The position numbers and the translations under genes are program-made. A stretch of 64,000 nt of DNA, from NCBI GenBank assembly GCA_910586255.1, contig CAJUHR010000028.1:4667-68666 (forward strand). Direction: 5' to 3'. This stretch comes from an uncultured Lachnospiraceae bacterium. GTDB lineage: Bacteria; Bacillota; Clostridia; Lachnospirales; Lachnospiraceae. Below, one piece after another: positions 51,892-61,103 of the stretch. The number at the start of each line of letters is the position of its first letter. The stretch's first letter is position 1. Below the pieces are notes generated by a model, which worked only from the letters and a program-made list of their open reading frames with translations, was not told the origin of the DNA and searched no databases.

Positions 51892-52701
51892 GTGAGACAG
51901 ATCCGGCAGATTATATGGGCTCTCTGGCAGATGACGCTTCCGCTTCTTGTATACTTGGTTGTGGAGGAATCACTGTTCGGAGGCTGGAGCTTCTTTTTCG
52001 GTCAGGTTCCCGAGAATCTGACGCTTCCTCTGACGGCTCTCTCCTGGGCGGTGGCCATGGTTCCTTTGGGTATGGAATACAGGAGAGGGGAAAAGAGAGC
52101 CTCGTTAAAGCTTCTCTCAAGAACAGCCTTGTTTTTTGCGGTGGCAGGCGCGGGAGCATGTCTGTTTTTTAACGGGCTTTTGGGTATGCTTCCCTTTGAC
52201 AGGGAAGAATATCACCAGGCAAGTCAGGCTCTGTACCGGCCGGGATTGTTTGTCCGGTTTATCTCTATGGGGGTGGTGATTCCCTTAGGAGAAGAGCTGG
52301 TGTTTCGGGGACTGGGATATGGCCGTGCCAGAAGAGAGCTTCCTCCTGTAGCAGCCGGAGTGCTCTCGGCAGCATATTTCGGATTGTATCACATCAATCC
52401 TTTACAGGGACTTTATGCCGGTATTCTTGGCCTGTTTTTGGTCAGGGCTTATGAGCGGGGCGGCTTTTGGGGGTGTTTTTTGTTTCACGGAGCCGCCAAT
52501 GTGACGGCGGTGATATTACAGAGTATCCGTCATAATATGACAGAGATACTGCAGAATATTTTTGGAGGGCCATTCACTGTGTGCTTTGTGGAATTTTTGG
52601 GGAAAGCCGTGGATGAGCATAGTCTGGGACAGGCGGTCATGATGGCGGCAGGAGCCGGTCTGATGATCATGGGGATTCCCGGAATGAAAACTCACGAGTA
52701 A
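51892..52701 (+). CDS. CPBP family intramembrane glutamic endopeptidase (second copy)
   Basis: 269 aa with about seven membrane helices. EELVFRGLGYGRARRE (EExxxR), FGLYHIN and HGAANVTAV supply the active-site motifs. It is shorter and clearly different from the copy at 45.7-46.6 kb. GTG 51892 or TTG 51889 serves as start after AGGAGG; GTG is preferred on codon frequency, TTG on spacing. The glycosyltransferase begins 23 nt downstream. Confidence 0.87.
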   Translation: MRQIRQIIWALWQMTLPLLVYLVVEESLFGGWSFFFGQVPENLTLPLTALSWAVAMVPLGMEYRRGEKRASLKLLSRTALFFAVAGAGACLFFNGLLGMLPFDREEYHQASQALYRPGLFVRFISMGVVIPLGEELVFRGLGYGRARRELPPVAAGVLSAAYFGLYHINPLQGLYAGILGLFLVRAYERGGFWGCFLFHGAANVTAVILQSIRHNMTEILQNIFGGPFTVCFVEFLGKAVDEHSLGQAVMMAAGAGLMIMGIPGMKTHE

Positions 52702-52724
52702 GATAAGAAGGGACGGAAAAGGAC

Positions 52725-53744
52725 GTGAAGCTTTTATCGATAGCGATACCATGCTATAATTCGGAAGGATATATGAGGAGATGTATTGATTCTTTGCTGC
52801 CTGGAGGCGATGAGGTGGAGATCCTGATTGTGGATGACGGCTCTCAAAAGGATCGGACAGGAGAGATTGCGGATGAATATGAGGCGGCGTATCCCGGAAT
52901 CTGCCGTGCCATTCACCAGGAGAACGGAGGGCACGGGGAGGCAGTCAATGCAGGGCTGCGGGCTGCCACCGGGATTTATTTTAAGGTGGTGGACAGTGAT
53001 GACTGGGTAAATGAGGAGGCCTACCAGGAGGTTTTGCAGGTGCTGCGCCGGTTTGTGTACGGGGACGAGACTCTGGATATGCTGGTGACGAATTTTGTTT
53101 ATGAAAAGCAGGGAGCCAAGCATAAGCGGGTTATGCAGTACCGAACGGCCCTTCCCAAAAGGGAGCTGATGACCTGGGATGATGTAAAGGTGTTTATTTT
53201 AGGTCAATATATTTTGATGCACTCCGTGGTTTACCGGACAAAAATGCTTCGGGACTGTGGTTTGGAGCTTCCCAAGCATACCTTCTATGTGGACAATATT
53301 TTTGTGTACCAGCCTCTTCCTTATGTAAAAACTCTCTACTATCTGGATGTGAATTTTTACCGGTATTTTATCGGCAGAGAGGATCAGTCGGTCAATGAGC
53401 AGGTGATGATCGGCCGCATTGACCAGCAGATCCGGGTGACCAAGCTGATGTTAGACTGCTGTGACTTATCCAAGGTAAGCAGCCGGAAGCTGCGTCACTA
53501 CATGGTCCGGTATCTGGAGATCATGATGACCATTTCCTCGATTCTGGCCATCAAGTCCGGGCAGGAGGAGAACATGGCGAAAAAGAAGGAGCTGTGGCAG
53601 TATCTGAGGAAAAAGAATCTGCCTCTGTTTCTGCGGCTGCGGTGGGGATTTCTTGGGCAGGGCATGAATCTTCCCGGAAAGAGCGGAAGAACCGTATCCA
53701 TCGCCGGATATAAGATAAGCCAGAAGTTCTTTGGATTTAATTAA
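52725..53744 (+). CDS. Family 2 glycosyltransferase
   Basis: 339 aa, GT-A fold. SIAIPCYNSEGYMRRCIDSL opens the nucleotide-sugar site, VDDGS follows, then GHGEAVNAGLRAATG and KVVDSDDW (the metal-binding DxD as DSDD). The C-terminal 100 residues are helical without clear membrane spans. GTG start 52725, RBS GGGACGGAAAAGGA. Likely adds a sugar to a cell-surface polymer; target unknown. Confidence 0.92.
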   Translation: MKLLSIAIPCYNSEGYMRRCIDSLLPGGDEVEILIVDDGSQKDRTGEIADEYEAAYPGICRAIHQENGGHGEAVNAGLRAATGIYFKVVDSDDWVNEEAYQEVLQVLRRFVYGDETLDMLVTNFVYEKQGAKHKRVMQYRTALPKRELMTWDDVKVFILGQYILMHSVVYRTKMLRDCGLELPKHTFYVDNIFVYQPLPYVKTLYYLDVNFYRYFIGREDQSVNEQVMIGRIDQQIRVTKLMLDCCDLSKVSSRKLRHYMVRYLEIMMTISSILAIKSGQEENMAKKKELWQYLRKKNLPLFLRLRWGFLGQGMNLPGKSGRTVSIAGYKISQKFFGFN

Positions 53745-53796
53745 ATTATTGTTTTCAGAAAGCAACAGTTCAGACAGGTTTGGGTTGCTGCTTTGA

Positions 53797-53856
53797 GAAG
53801 CCTCCAAAAGCCATACAGGAGGAAGGTATGGCTTTTGGAGGCTTCTCCGGTTTTTG
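53797..53856 (+). terminator. Very strong terminator after the glycosyltransferase
   Basis: The arm from GAAGCCTCCAAAAGCC (53797-) to its complement ending 53845 gives a 20-bp perfect stem, loop AGGAGGAAG, then TCCGGTTTTTG. Confidence 0.9.
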
Positions 53857-53893
53857 CGAATGTTGATTATAGCTTCCATAACTGAAAATTATA

Positions 53894-53922
53894 TTGACAA
53901 TTTACCACTTTAACACTATAAT
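53894..53922 (+). promoter_or_regulatory. Perfect consensus promoter of the TAXI-TRAP operon
   Basis: TTGACA (53894-53899), exactly 17 nt, TATAAT (53917-53922). Confidence 0.9.
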
Positions 53923-54001
53923 ACATACAAACAGTTGTGAACGCCACAAGAAAAAATTTGTGGAAGAAATTGTCAAAAAGAGGAGAAAAGAGGAAAAATC
54001 T

Positions 54002-55096
54002 ATGAAAATGAGAAAATTGATGGCCCTGACTCTGGCGGGTTGCCTGACCGTATCGGTGACGGCCTGCGGCGGTTCCGGTGGTGGAGGCGCTACCACGGCG
54101 GCGCCGGCAGATACCACGGCAGCTGCCGCGGACACCACAGCAGCCGATTCATCTGCCGCGGATACAGAGGCAGCCGGTGATGCGTCCTCGAAGGGTCTGA
54201 CTCCGGAGGAGAGAGCCAAGGAGTTTATTACTGTGGGAACCGGTCCTACCTCCGGAATCTACTTCCCCATTGGCGGAGCTTTTGCCACGGCCCTGGGAGA
54301 CTACGGATATCAGACCTCTGCCGAGGCAACCAATGCCACCGGTCAGAATATCCAGAACATTTTAAACGGAGACGCGGAGATTGCCATTGCCATGCAGGAT
54401 GCGGTCATGCAGGCATATACTGCCACCGGAGCCTATGAGGGCAAGGAGCCGGCTGCGGGCCTTAGAGCTCTCATGCGTTTGTGGCCCAATTATGTTCAGC
54501 TGGTAACCACTGCGGACACAGGCATCAAATCCGTTGGCGACTTAAAGGGAAAGAGAGTGGGCGTAGGCGCTGCCAATTCTGGCGTTGAGATCAATGCCCG
54601 CATGATTCTGGATGCTTACGGAATTACTTACGATGATATCACTCCTGATTACTTAGCTTACGGCGAGGCCATTGACAATATGAAAAACGGTCAGTGCGAT
54701 GCAGTGTTTGTGACCTCCGGCCTTCCCAACGCAACGGTTATGGACCTGGGTGTTTCTTATGATATGGTGGTGATTCCCATTGACGGGGAGGGACGCGATA
54801 AGCTGGTCAACGAGTACCCCTACTATGCGGCGTCTGTGATTCCGGCCAACACCTACAACAATACAGAGGATGTGGAGGGGGTATTTGTCTATAATATTAT
54901 GCTGGTTCGTGAGGATTTAAGCGATGATATGGTCTATGATATTTTAAACGGTGTTTTTGAAAATATCAGCACCATCAAGGCTTCCCATAACGCGGCTGAC
55001 AAAAACATTGACATTACCTTCGGCGTGGATGATATTCAGCTTCCTCTTCACCCCGGGGCAGAGGCCTTCTGGAAGGATAATGGTTATATTAAGTAA
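54002..55096 (+). CDS. TAXI family TRAP transporter solute-binding lipoprotein
   Basis: 364 aa. The lipoprotein signal ends in VTACGG, then a long Thr/Ala linker (about residues 20-60). The TAXI fold begins EFITVGTGPTSGIYFPIGGAFA and continues with GDAEIAIAMQDAVMQAYT and LKGKRVGVGAANSGVEINAR. TAXI proteins bind dicarboxylates or glutamate-like ligands for a Na+-driven TRAP permease. ATG 54002 after AAGAGGAAA. A terminator separates it from the permease genes, favouring binding-protein excess. Confidence 0.95.
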   Translation: MKMRKLMALTLAGCLTVSVTACGGSGGGGATTAAPADTTAAAADTTAADSSAADTEAAGDASSKGLTPEERAKEFITVGTGPTSGIYFPIGGAFATALGDYGYQTSAEATNATGQNIQNILNGDAEIAIAMQDAVMQAYTATGAYEGKEPAAGLRALMRLWPNYVQLVTTADTGIKSVGDLKGKRVGVGAANSGVEINARMILDAYGITYDDITPDYLAYGEAIDNMKNGQCDAVFVTSGLPNATVMDLGVSYDMVVIPIDGEGRDKLVNEYPYYAASVIPANTYNNTEDVEGVFVYNIMLVREDLSDDMVYDILNGVFENISTIKASHNAADKNIDITFGVDDIQLPLHPGAEAFWKDNGYIK

Positions 55097-55156
55097 AAAG
55101 CTTGAGATATACCCGTGAGCCAAATGATTTGCCCGCGAGTATACGAGACACAAAAA

Positions 55157-55194
55157 AGTGCGGCGCGGCTCACAAAAGCCGCCGCACTCTTTTG
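55157..55194 (+). terminator. Intra-operon terminator after the TAXI gene
   Basis: AGTGCGGC-GC-GGCT pairs with AGCC-GCCGCACT (two-base bulge), then CTTTTG. It probably attenuates rather than blocks. Confidence 0.75.
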
Positions 55195-55229
55195 TCATTA
55201 TTACCCTATGAAAGAGCAGGAAGCCTGAT

Positions 55230-55733
55230 ATGAAGAGACTGTCGGGACGGGTGTTTCTGTGGGCAGTGATTCTGGCTTTGTCCGGTGGCCTTGTCTGGTG
55301 GGCTTTTTTCGCACCGGCAGGGACTGTATTTCGTCTGTACGACCGGGACCGGGATCAGGTGGTGCTTGCAGTTCCCATTAAGGCCGGAGATCAGCTCAGT
55401 CTGGAGATTGAACATTCCTTTGAGCACATTCCCTGGTATGAGTATTACACGGTAACCGAGGATTTCCGGTTTAATCTGGATGCAATTGCCGTAGCAGGCT
55501 ATGGGGCGGGGATTCCGGCAGAGATGGATGTACCCACCCGTATTGAGGACGGCCTTGTCTGGATGGAGGAGATCAACAGTGTGTTTCCACGGTTCAGCTG
55601 GATCACATCCGACAAATATATGAAGGGATTTACACTGAACGGAGAGGAAATATTTGATTTTCGTTCCCTGCCGGATGCCAGTCGTATCCGGGGGGAGATT
55701 ATTGAAAAAAGGGGGTATCTTTCTGATGTCTGA
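55230..55733 (+). CDS. DUF1850 domain-containing protein
   Basis: 167 aa. An N-terminal membrane anchor (VFLWAVILALSGGLVWWAFF) is followed by a small beta domain with IEHSFEHIPWYEYYTV, the DUF1850 hallmark. These proteins are found almost only beside TAXI-TRAP genes and are presumed transporter accessories. The stop overlaps the permease start (ATG 55726). Confidence 0.9.
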   Translation: MKRLSGRVFLWAVILALSGGLVWWAFFAPAGTVFRLYDRDRDQVVLAVPIKAGDQLSLEIEHSFEHIPWYEYYTVTEDFRFNLDAIAVAGYGAGIPAEMDVPTRIEDGLVWMEEINSVFPRFSWITSDKYMKGFTLNGEEIFDFRSLPDASRIRGEIIEKRGYLSDV

Positions 55734-57702
55734 ATTGACAAACGCCAAAGGCGCAAAGATTATGGAAAAGTATGAAAAGGAATCCCGCACCCGCAAATTT
55801 GACAGCAGGATATTAAACGGGATGATCTATGTACTTTGCCTTGCATTTACCATTTACCATCTGGCCTACGCATCGGGGGTCCGCATGCTGCAGATGGTCA
55901 ATATCAAGCATCACGCCATCCATGTGGGGATGATTCTGGTGCTGGGCTTTGCCCTGTATCCTATGTTAAAAAAGAGCAGCCGCAAAAAGGTTGTCTGGTA
56001 TGACTGGATTTTCGTTGCTCTGTGTGCAATTATGCCGGTCTATGTGTTTGTCCGCTATCCGGTCTTTATCTCCACCGGATTTGCCGGGGAGACCATTGAC
56101 ATTGTCATGGGAACTCTTCTCATTTTTTTGGTAATGGAATGTTCCAGGCGGATCTGCGGTCCGGCCCTTACGATTCTTTCCGGAATATTTCTGATATACG
56201 CTCTGCTGGGCCGTTCCTTTCCGGGGATTTTCCGCCACCGGGGATACACCTGGCACCGGGTGGTTACCTACCTGACCACGGATATATACGGGATCTACGG
56301 CACATCTATCAAGGTGTCGGCAACCTATATTGTGCTATTCATTATTTTCGGCGATGTGATGAACAAGTGCGGAATGGGCCAGTTCTTCAATGACATTGCC
56401 AATGCCCTGGCCGGCCATACCAAGGGCGGCCCCGCCAAGGTGGCCGTGTTGGCTTCCGGATTCTTAGGCTCCATCAACGGATCTGCAGTGGCCAATGTGG
56501 TGACTACCGGAACCTTTACCATTCCTCTGATGAAAAAAACCGGCTATTCCAAGGAGTTTGCCGGCGCCGTGGAGGCCACTGCCTCTGTAGGCGGGCAGCT
56601 GTTGCCGCCGATTATGGGCGCCGCGGCGTTTGTTATGGCAGAGACCCTGGGAGTGAAATACGGTGTGATTATCCGTGCGGCCCTTCTGCCGGCGCTGATC
56701 TATTATCTGGGGATCATTCTTCAGGTGCAGATGCGGGCGGAAAAGGACGGACTGAGCGGCCTTCCCAAGGATCAGATGCCGAAGGTAATGGCAGTGATGA
56801 AGGAGCGGGGACATTTGCTGATTCCCATCGTATTTCTTCTTTATATGTTGATTTTCAGCGGCAAGACGGTAATTTTCAGCGCCTTCTGGACGATTGTGGT
56901 CACCATCCTTGTGGCAGAGCTTCGCCCTGTCAGCCGAATGAGCATTAAGGATATCGGGGATGCTTTCGTATCCGGCGCCAAATCCACAGTTTCCGTGGCG
57001 ATTGCCTGTGCCTGCGTGGGGATTATTGTGGGTGTCTGCGGACTTACAGGCTTTGCCTTAAACGTTGCCCATGCCATCATCAGCATCGGACAGCATGCCA
57101 TTCCGGGAAGCGCTGCAGCCAGCCTGTTTTTGACGCTTTTGTTTACAATGGTTACCTGTATGATTCTGGGTATGGGCCTGCCGTCCATTCCCTCCTATCT
57201 GATCACGGCGACCATTGCCGCTCCGGCTCTGGTAGAGCTTGGGCAGGCGGAGATTGCGGCCCACATGTTCTGCTTCTATTTTGCCATGTTTGCCAATCTG
57301 ACACCGCCGGTGGCCTTAGCGGCCTTTGCGGCAGCCGGTCTCTCAGGGGGAAATCCCATGAAAACCGGGTGGCAGTCGGTGAAGCTGGCTTTGGCAGGAT
57401 TCATCGTTCCGTTTATGTTTATTTATAACCCGCAGCTTTTGTTGGAGAATGTGACCTTGCTTAGCGGGATACAGGTGGTTGTCACTGCCTGTATCGGGGT
57501 TTTGCTCATTGCCGCTGCGGTGGAAGGCTATCTGCGGGGACGCTTAAACTGGATGATGCGTGTGGTGGCGGCCATGGGGGCCTTGCTTTTGATTGACGGT
57601 GGAGGCATGACGGATCTTTTGGGATTTTTGTGCCTTGCTGTGATCGTGGGAGTCCAGATGGCCAAGGTGCGGTTGGTTCCGGCGGACAGTCCGGCGGTGT
57701 AG
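55726..57702 (+). CDS. TRAP transporter fused permease (DctQM type)
   Basis: A 658-aa protein with about 16-18 membrane segments. The first about 190 residues form the small DctQ-like part; the rest is the DctM channel with FGDVMNKCGMGQFFNDIANAL, SGFLGSINGSAVANVVTTG and GGQLLPPIMGAAAFVMAE. The C-terminus has YFAMFANLTPPVALAAFAAAG. Works with the TAXI binding protein. It starts 8 nt inside the DUF1850 gene. The last two helices (after about 575) are an extension common in TAXI permeases. Confidence 0.95.
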   Translation: MSELTNAKGAKIMEKYEKESRTRKFDSRILNGMIYVLCLAFTIYHLAYASGVRMLQMVNIKHHAIHVGMILVLGFALYPMLKKSSRKKVVWYDWIFVALCAIMPVYVFVRYPVFISTGFAGETIDIVMGTLLIFLVMECSRRICGPALTILSGIFLIYALLGRSFPGIFRHRGYTWHRVVTYLTTDIYGIYGTSIKVSATYIVLFIIFGDVMNKCGMGQFFNDIANALAGHTKGGPAKVAVLASGFLGSINGSAVANVVTTGTFTIPLMKKTGYSKEFAGAVEATASVGGQLLPPIMGAAAFVMAETLGVKYGVIIRAALLPALIYYLGIILQVQMRAEKDGLSGLPKDQMPKVMAVMKERGHLLIPIVFLLYMLIFSGKTVIFSAFWTIVVTILVAELRPVSRMSIKDIGDAFVSGAKSTVSVAIACACVGIIVGVCGLTGFALNVAHAIISIGQHAIPGSAAASLFLTLLFTMVTCMILGMGLPSIPSYLITATIAAPALVELGQAEIAAHMFCFYFAMFANLTPPVALAAFAAAGLSGGNPMKTGWQSVKLALAGFIVPFMFIYNPQLLLENVTLLSGIQVVVTACIGVLLIAAAVEGYLRGRLNWMMRVVAAMGALLLIDGGGMTDLLGFLCLAVIVGVQMAKVRLVPADSPAV

Positions 57703-57720
57703 GATAACAGAAAACGTAGA

Positions 57721-57758
57721 TGCGCTGATCTCCTGAAATGGAGATAGCGCATTTCTTT
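57721..57758 (+). terminator. Terminator of the TAXI-TRAP operon
   Basis: TGCGCTGATCTCC-TGAAAT-GGAGATAGCGCA (12 pairs, one bulged G), then TTTCTTTTTT. Confidence 0.92.
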
Positions 57759-57768
57759 TTTACGTCAG

Positions 57769-57801
57769 GTTACAGTTCACAGAGTACCTGAGAACAGTAA
57801 C
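57769..57801. repeat. Palindromic repeat (GTTACAGTTCACAG ... CTGAGAACAGTAAC)
   Basis: 14-bp arms with two mismatches, related to 26365-26406 and the half copy 9391-9403. As there, it is just downstream of a gene end. Confidence 0.7.
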
Positions 57802-57841
57802 ACTATGTCAAAGGTGTTTAATACTGACCCATTTATTTGCC

Positions 57842-57870
57842 TTGCATATTTTTTGATTGCTATGTATAAT
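57842..57870 (+). promoter_or_regulatory. Promoter of the glycosidase-like gene
   Basis: TTGCAT (57842-57847), 17 nt, TATAAT (57865-57870). Confidence 0.7.
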
Positions 57871-57947
57871 AAGCGCATGCGATGCCGAGGCGGTTTCTTC
57901 CAAACAATCGCAGCGGGAAAAATACTTACAGAAAACAGGAGTTGCAT

Positions 57948-59573
57948 ATGAGGAAAAAACACCATTACCGGCGACTGTGTGCCTTTATGGCAGTCTGGAT
58001 ACTATTAGCGGCAGTCTTTCCTTCTTACGGGGAAGCGGGAGATACACCGCCAAAGCTTTTAAAGTCTGTAACCTATGTGTCGGATGCCTGGGTGATGAAT
58101 TTCTGGAATTCGGAAAGCGACCACATGGAAGCGGAATTGGCGCGGATTGCGCAGGATGGCTTTAACAGTATTATACTGGCGGTGCCGTGGCGGGAGTTTC
58201 AGCCGGAAACGGATCCGGTAAAATACAGTGATTATGCTTTTGAAAAGCTGGATAGGATTATGAGAGCAGCCAAAAATCAGGGCTTGTGGGTGTCCTTGAG
58301 GGTGGGCTATACCTGGGACCACTGCGGGGGAGAGGTCCCCCAGATCCGCTACAGAAAGCTTTTAGGAGATGAAAGAACCCGGGCCGGATGGCTGGACTAT
58401 GCAAAAAAACTGTATCAGTCCGTGTCCGGCTATGAAAATTTTTATGGCGGCTTTCTGGCATGGGAGGATTTCTGGAACTATATGGAGGATGCCCCGGGCC
58501 TTTTTGCTGCCGAACGGACCGGAATTGATGAAGCAAGAAGAATCGGTTTTCAGAAATATTTGGAGGAGCATTACACCTTAGATCAGGTGAATGAATACTT
58601 TTCTCCGGAAAGGCCCATGGAAGGCTTTGGGCAGGTTGGGATCCCGAAGCGGAACAGCCCGGCATATAAACTGTTTTATGAATATTATGATGATTTTTTG
58701 ATGAGGCTGCTTTGGGATACCCAGCAGGTGTTTCCGGGGCTGTCCATGGAGGTTCGCCTGGATGTGGACCCGGTGGAGGGTGTGGGGGGAGGCCAGGTGG
58801 GAGCCGCCCATTACCAGACCTTTCCCTGTGGGGATGCCTCTTACACAGCATTGATGTACAGTGTTTCCATGGGGCAGGGCTTTGACCGTGTGATCACGGC
58901 GGCAGAGGCGGTGTCCACCATGGAGAAACAGCTTAGGACGGTCAAGGAACACAATGGAGGAAAGCCTATTTTTATTGACCAGCTTCTCTATATGGACGAG
59001 ACGCCGGGATTTGAACACAATGCCCGGCTTGCGGCGGATCAGCGGAATGATTATCTGGTTGGAATCGGGGGAATTCTTAACACTTACACCAATGGCTACG
59101 CGGTGTGGAGCTACCGCAATTATGCCAATAATGCTGTCTTTAACGGTCAGTTTGCCCTGGGGGCCCAGGGATGGGAGACCCGAGGGGTAAGCATTGTGCA
59201 GCGGGGTGGAAGCAGTCAGGCATGGCTCAGGGATGGGGGAAGTATTGCCCAGGATGTGGGACATCGGCTCTCTGCTAAGCAGAAGTTTGAGAATCATGTG
59301 CGGTTTACGGCAGACAGTGACAGGCCTGTAAAATTGTCAGTAACCTTAGGAGGCGAGACACAGGAGGTTACTGTGGATGGGAAAGGGCAGTATGACTTGA
59401 ATTATGGAGCCACCGAATACCTGCAGGTACGGTTTCGCGCAAACGGCGATGTGTATCTGGATAATGTCAGCGTGTATAATTTTGTCCAGGACGGTCAGCT
59501 CTATGATATGGACGGAGCAGAGCTTGGCTGCCTGGAAGGGGTTCGCAGGCTCAACGGGATGCTGGGAGAGTAG
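57948..59573 (+). CDS. Secreted glycoside-hydrolase-like (beta/alpha)8 protein
   Basis: 541 aa. The signal peptide (LCAFMAVWILLAAVFPSYGEA) is cleaved near residue 31. A TIM barrel follows: GFNSIILAVPWREFQPE, WVSLRVGYTWD, FYGGFLAWEDFWN (E in the position of an acid/base residue) and LSMEVRLDVDP, then AVWSYRNYANN at strand 8. The last 130 residues are a beta-sandwich resembling a carbohydrate-binding module. I cannot assign a GH family; it resembles GH5/GH42-like barrels. ATG 57948 after ACAGGAG. Monocistronic. Confidence 0.75.
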   Translation: MRKKHHYRRLCAFMAVWILLAAVFPSYGEAGDTPPKLLKSVTYVSDAWVMNFWNSESDHMEAELARIAQDGFNSIILAVPWREFQPETDPVKYSDYAFEKLDRIMRAAKNQGLWVSLRVGYTWDHCGGEVPQIRYRKLLGDERTRAGWLDYAKKLYQSVSGYENFYGGFLAWEDFWNYMEDAPGLFAAERTGIDEARRIGFQKYLEEHYTLDQVNEYFSPERPMEGFGQVGIPKRNSPAYKLFYEYYDDFLMRLLWDTQQVFPGLSMEVRLDVDPVEGVGGGQVGAAHYQTFPCGDASYTALMYSVSMGQGFDRVITAAEAVSTMEKQLRTVKEHNGGKPIFIDQLLYMDETPGFEHNARLAADQRNDYLVGIGGILNTYTNGYAVWSYRNYANNAVFNGQFALGAQGWETRGVSIVQRGGSSQAWLRDGGSIAQDVGHRLSAKQKFENHVRFTADSDRPVKLSVTLGGETQEVTVDGKGQYDLNYGATEYLQVRFRANGDVYLDNVSVYNFVQDGQLYDMDGAELGCLEGVRRLNGMLGE

Positions 59574-59689
59574 GGAGGAGACAAGAGTTCACAGGTGTCC
59601 AGGCTGCTACAAGGGAGCGTAACAGTTTAGATTACCCTTGATCTGTTACAAGAGAGCCGTAAAAGTTGGATAAATTTTATATAAAAGGG

Positions 59690-59718
59690 TTTTTATTTTT
59701 CACTCTATGTGGTATAAT
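59690..59718 (+). promoter_or_regulatory. Promoter of the iron/phosphonate-type ABC importer
   Basis: TATAAT at 59713-59718 with a weak T-rich -35 (TTTTTA). About 90 nt leader. Confidence 0.45.
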
Positions 59719-59806
59719 TGCATAAGCGGTTCAAAGAAGGAAATGGTATATACTTTTCTTCCAAAGACCGGGATGTGTTATTACATTATAGAGGGAGGAT
59801 TTAAAC

Positions 59807-60994
59807 ATGAAGAAAAAACTGGCATTACTGTTGGCATGCTCCATGGTGCTTGGCCTGACTGCCTGTGGAGGCGGCGGCAGCGCGGAAACCACAGCGGCAG
59901 CCACGCAAGCGGCTACGGAGGCGCCGGCTGAGACTACAAAAGCCGAGGCAGAGGGTGAGAAGGAGGAGGCCACAGAGGCGGCGGCAGCCGGCGACATGGA
60001 CGCCTTGATTGAGGCCGCCAAGGCAGAGGGCGAGCTGACAGTCTATGGCTCCTGTGAGGAGGAGTATCTGTCCCTGGCCTGTAAGAATTTTGAGGAGCTT
60101 TACGGGATCAAAACCAAGTTCCAGAGACTTTCCACATCGGAGGTGTACACAAAGATTTCCGAGGAGGCAGGCAAGCCTTCCGCGGATGTGTGGTTCGGCG
60201 GAACCACGGATCCCTATAATGAGGCTGTGGCAGACGGCCTTCTGATGGAATATGAGGCGGCCAATGCCGTGAATCTGATCAGTGAGGATTATAAGGATCC
60301 AACCAACTGCTGGTACGGCATCTACAAAGGTATTCTGGGCTTTATGGTGAATACGGAGGAGCTTGAGCGTCTGGGCCTGGAGGCTCCTAAGACATGGGAT
60401 GATCTGACCAAGGAGGAGTACAAGGGTCTGATTATGCTGTCCAATCCCAACACCGCCGGCACGGCCAAGTTAGTTATCAACACCATGATCCAGATGAGAG
60501 GTCATGACCAGGCTATGGAGTATTTTAAGAAGCTGGATCAGAATATTAATCAGTATACCAAGTCAGGTTCCGGCCCCTCCAAGATGGTAGGCCCGGGTGA
60601 GTGCGTGATCGGTATCGGCTTCCTTCATGACGGTATCTACCAGATTCTGCAGGGCTATGACAATATTGAGCTGATCGTTCCTGAGGACGGAACCTCCTTT
60701 GAGGTGGGCGCCACCGCAATCTTCAATGGATGTGCTCATCCCAATGCCGCGAAGCTGTGGATTGAGTATGCCCTGTCTCCGGAGTGTGTGGATCACGCCA
60801 AGGAAGCCGGATCCTATCAGTTTTTGGTGCTTTCCAATGGCGCTCAGCCGGAGGAGGCTGCCCGTTTCGGTCTGGATATGAACAATACCATTGATTACGA
60901 CTTTGAGGACGCCAAGGCCAACAGTGCCAAGTATGTGGAAGATTTCTTTGCGGCACTGGGAAGCGCTGCGGACAGCCGTTTCAAGACTGAATAA
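59807..60994 (+). CDS. ABC transporter substrate-binding lipoprotein (AfuA/FbpA-like)
   Basis: 395 aa. Lipoprotein signal ends LTACGG, with an acidic-Ala linker to about residue 65. The type 2 periplasmic-binding fold starts GELTVYGSCEEEYLSLACKN and has SADVWFGGTTDPYNEAVADG, GILGFMVNTEELERLGLEAP and MVGPGECVIGIGFLHDG. Relatives bind ferric iron, sugar phosphates or aminoethylphosphonate; iron-binding tyrosine pairs are not obvious, so a phosphorylated or organic ligand is as likely. RBS GAGGGAGG. First of three genes. Confidence 0.92.
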   Translation: MKKKLALLLACSMVLGLTACGGGGSAETTAAATQAATEAPAETTKAEAEGEKEEATEAAAAGDMDALIEAAKAEGELTVYGSCEEEYLSLACKNFEELYGIKTKFQRLSTSEVYTKISEEAGKPSADVWFGGTTDPYNEAVADGLLMEYEAANAVNLISEDYKDPTNCWYGIYKGILGFMVNTEELERLGLEAPKTWDDLTKEEYKGLIMLSNPNTAGTAKLVINTMIQMRGHDQAMEYFKKLDQNINQYTKSGSGPSKMVGPGECVIGIGFLHDGIYQILQGYDNIELIVPEDGTSFEVGATAIFNGCAHPNAAKLWIEYALSPECVDHAKEAGSYQFLVLSNGAQPEEAARFGLDMNNTIDYDFEDAKANSAKYVEDFFAALGSAADSRFKTE

Positions 60995-61103
60995 AAAACT
61001 AGTGTAATCATTGTCGGATGGACAGACGGATGCTGCGTAGCGCACCTTGCGCCATGCAGCATTTTGTCTTAGAGGACAAGAAGAAAGGAAGGGGGCGTGA
61101 CTT

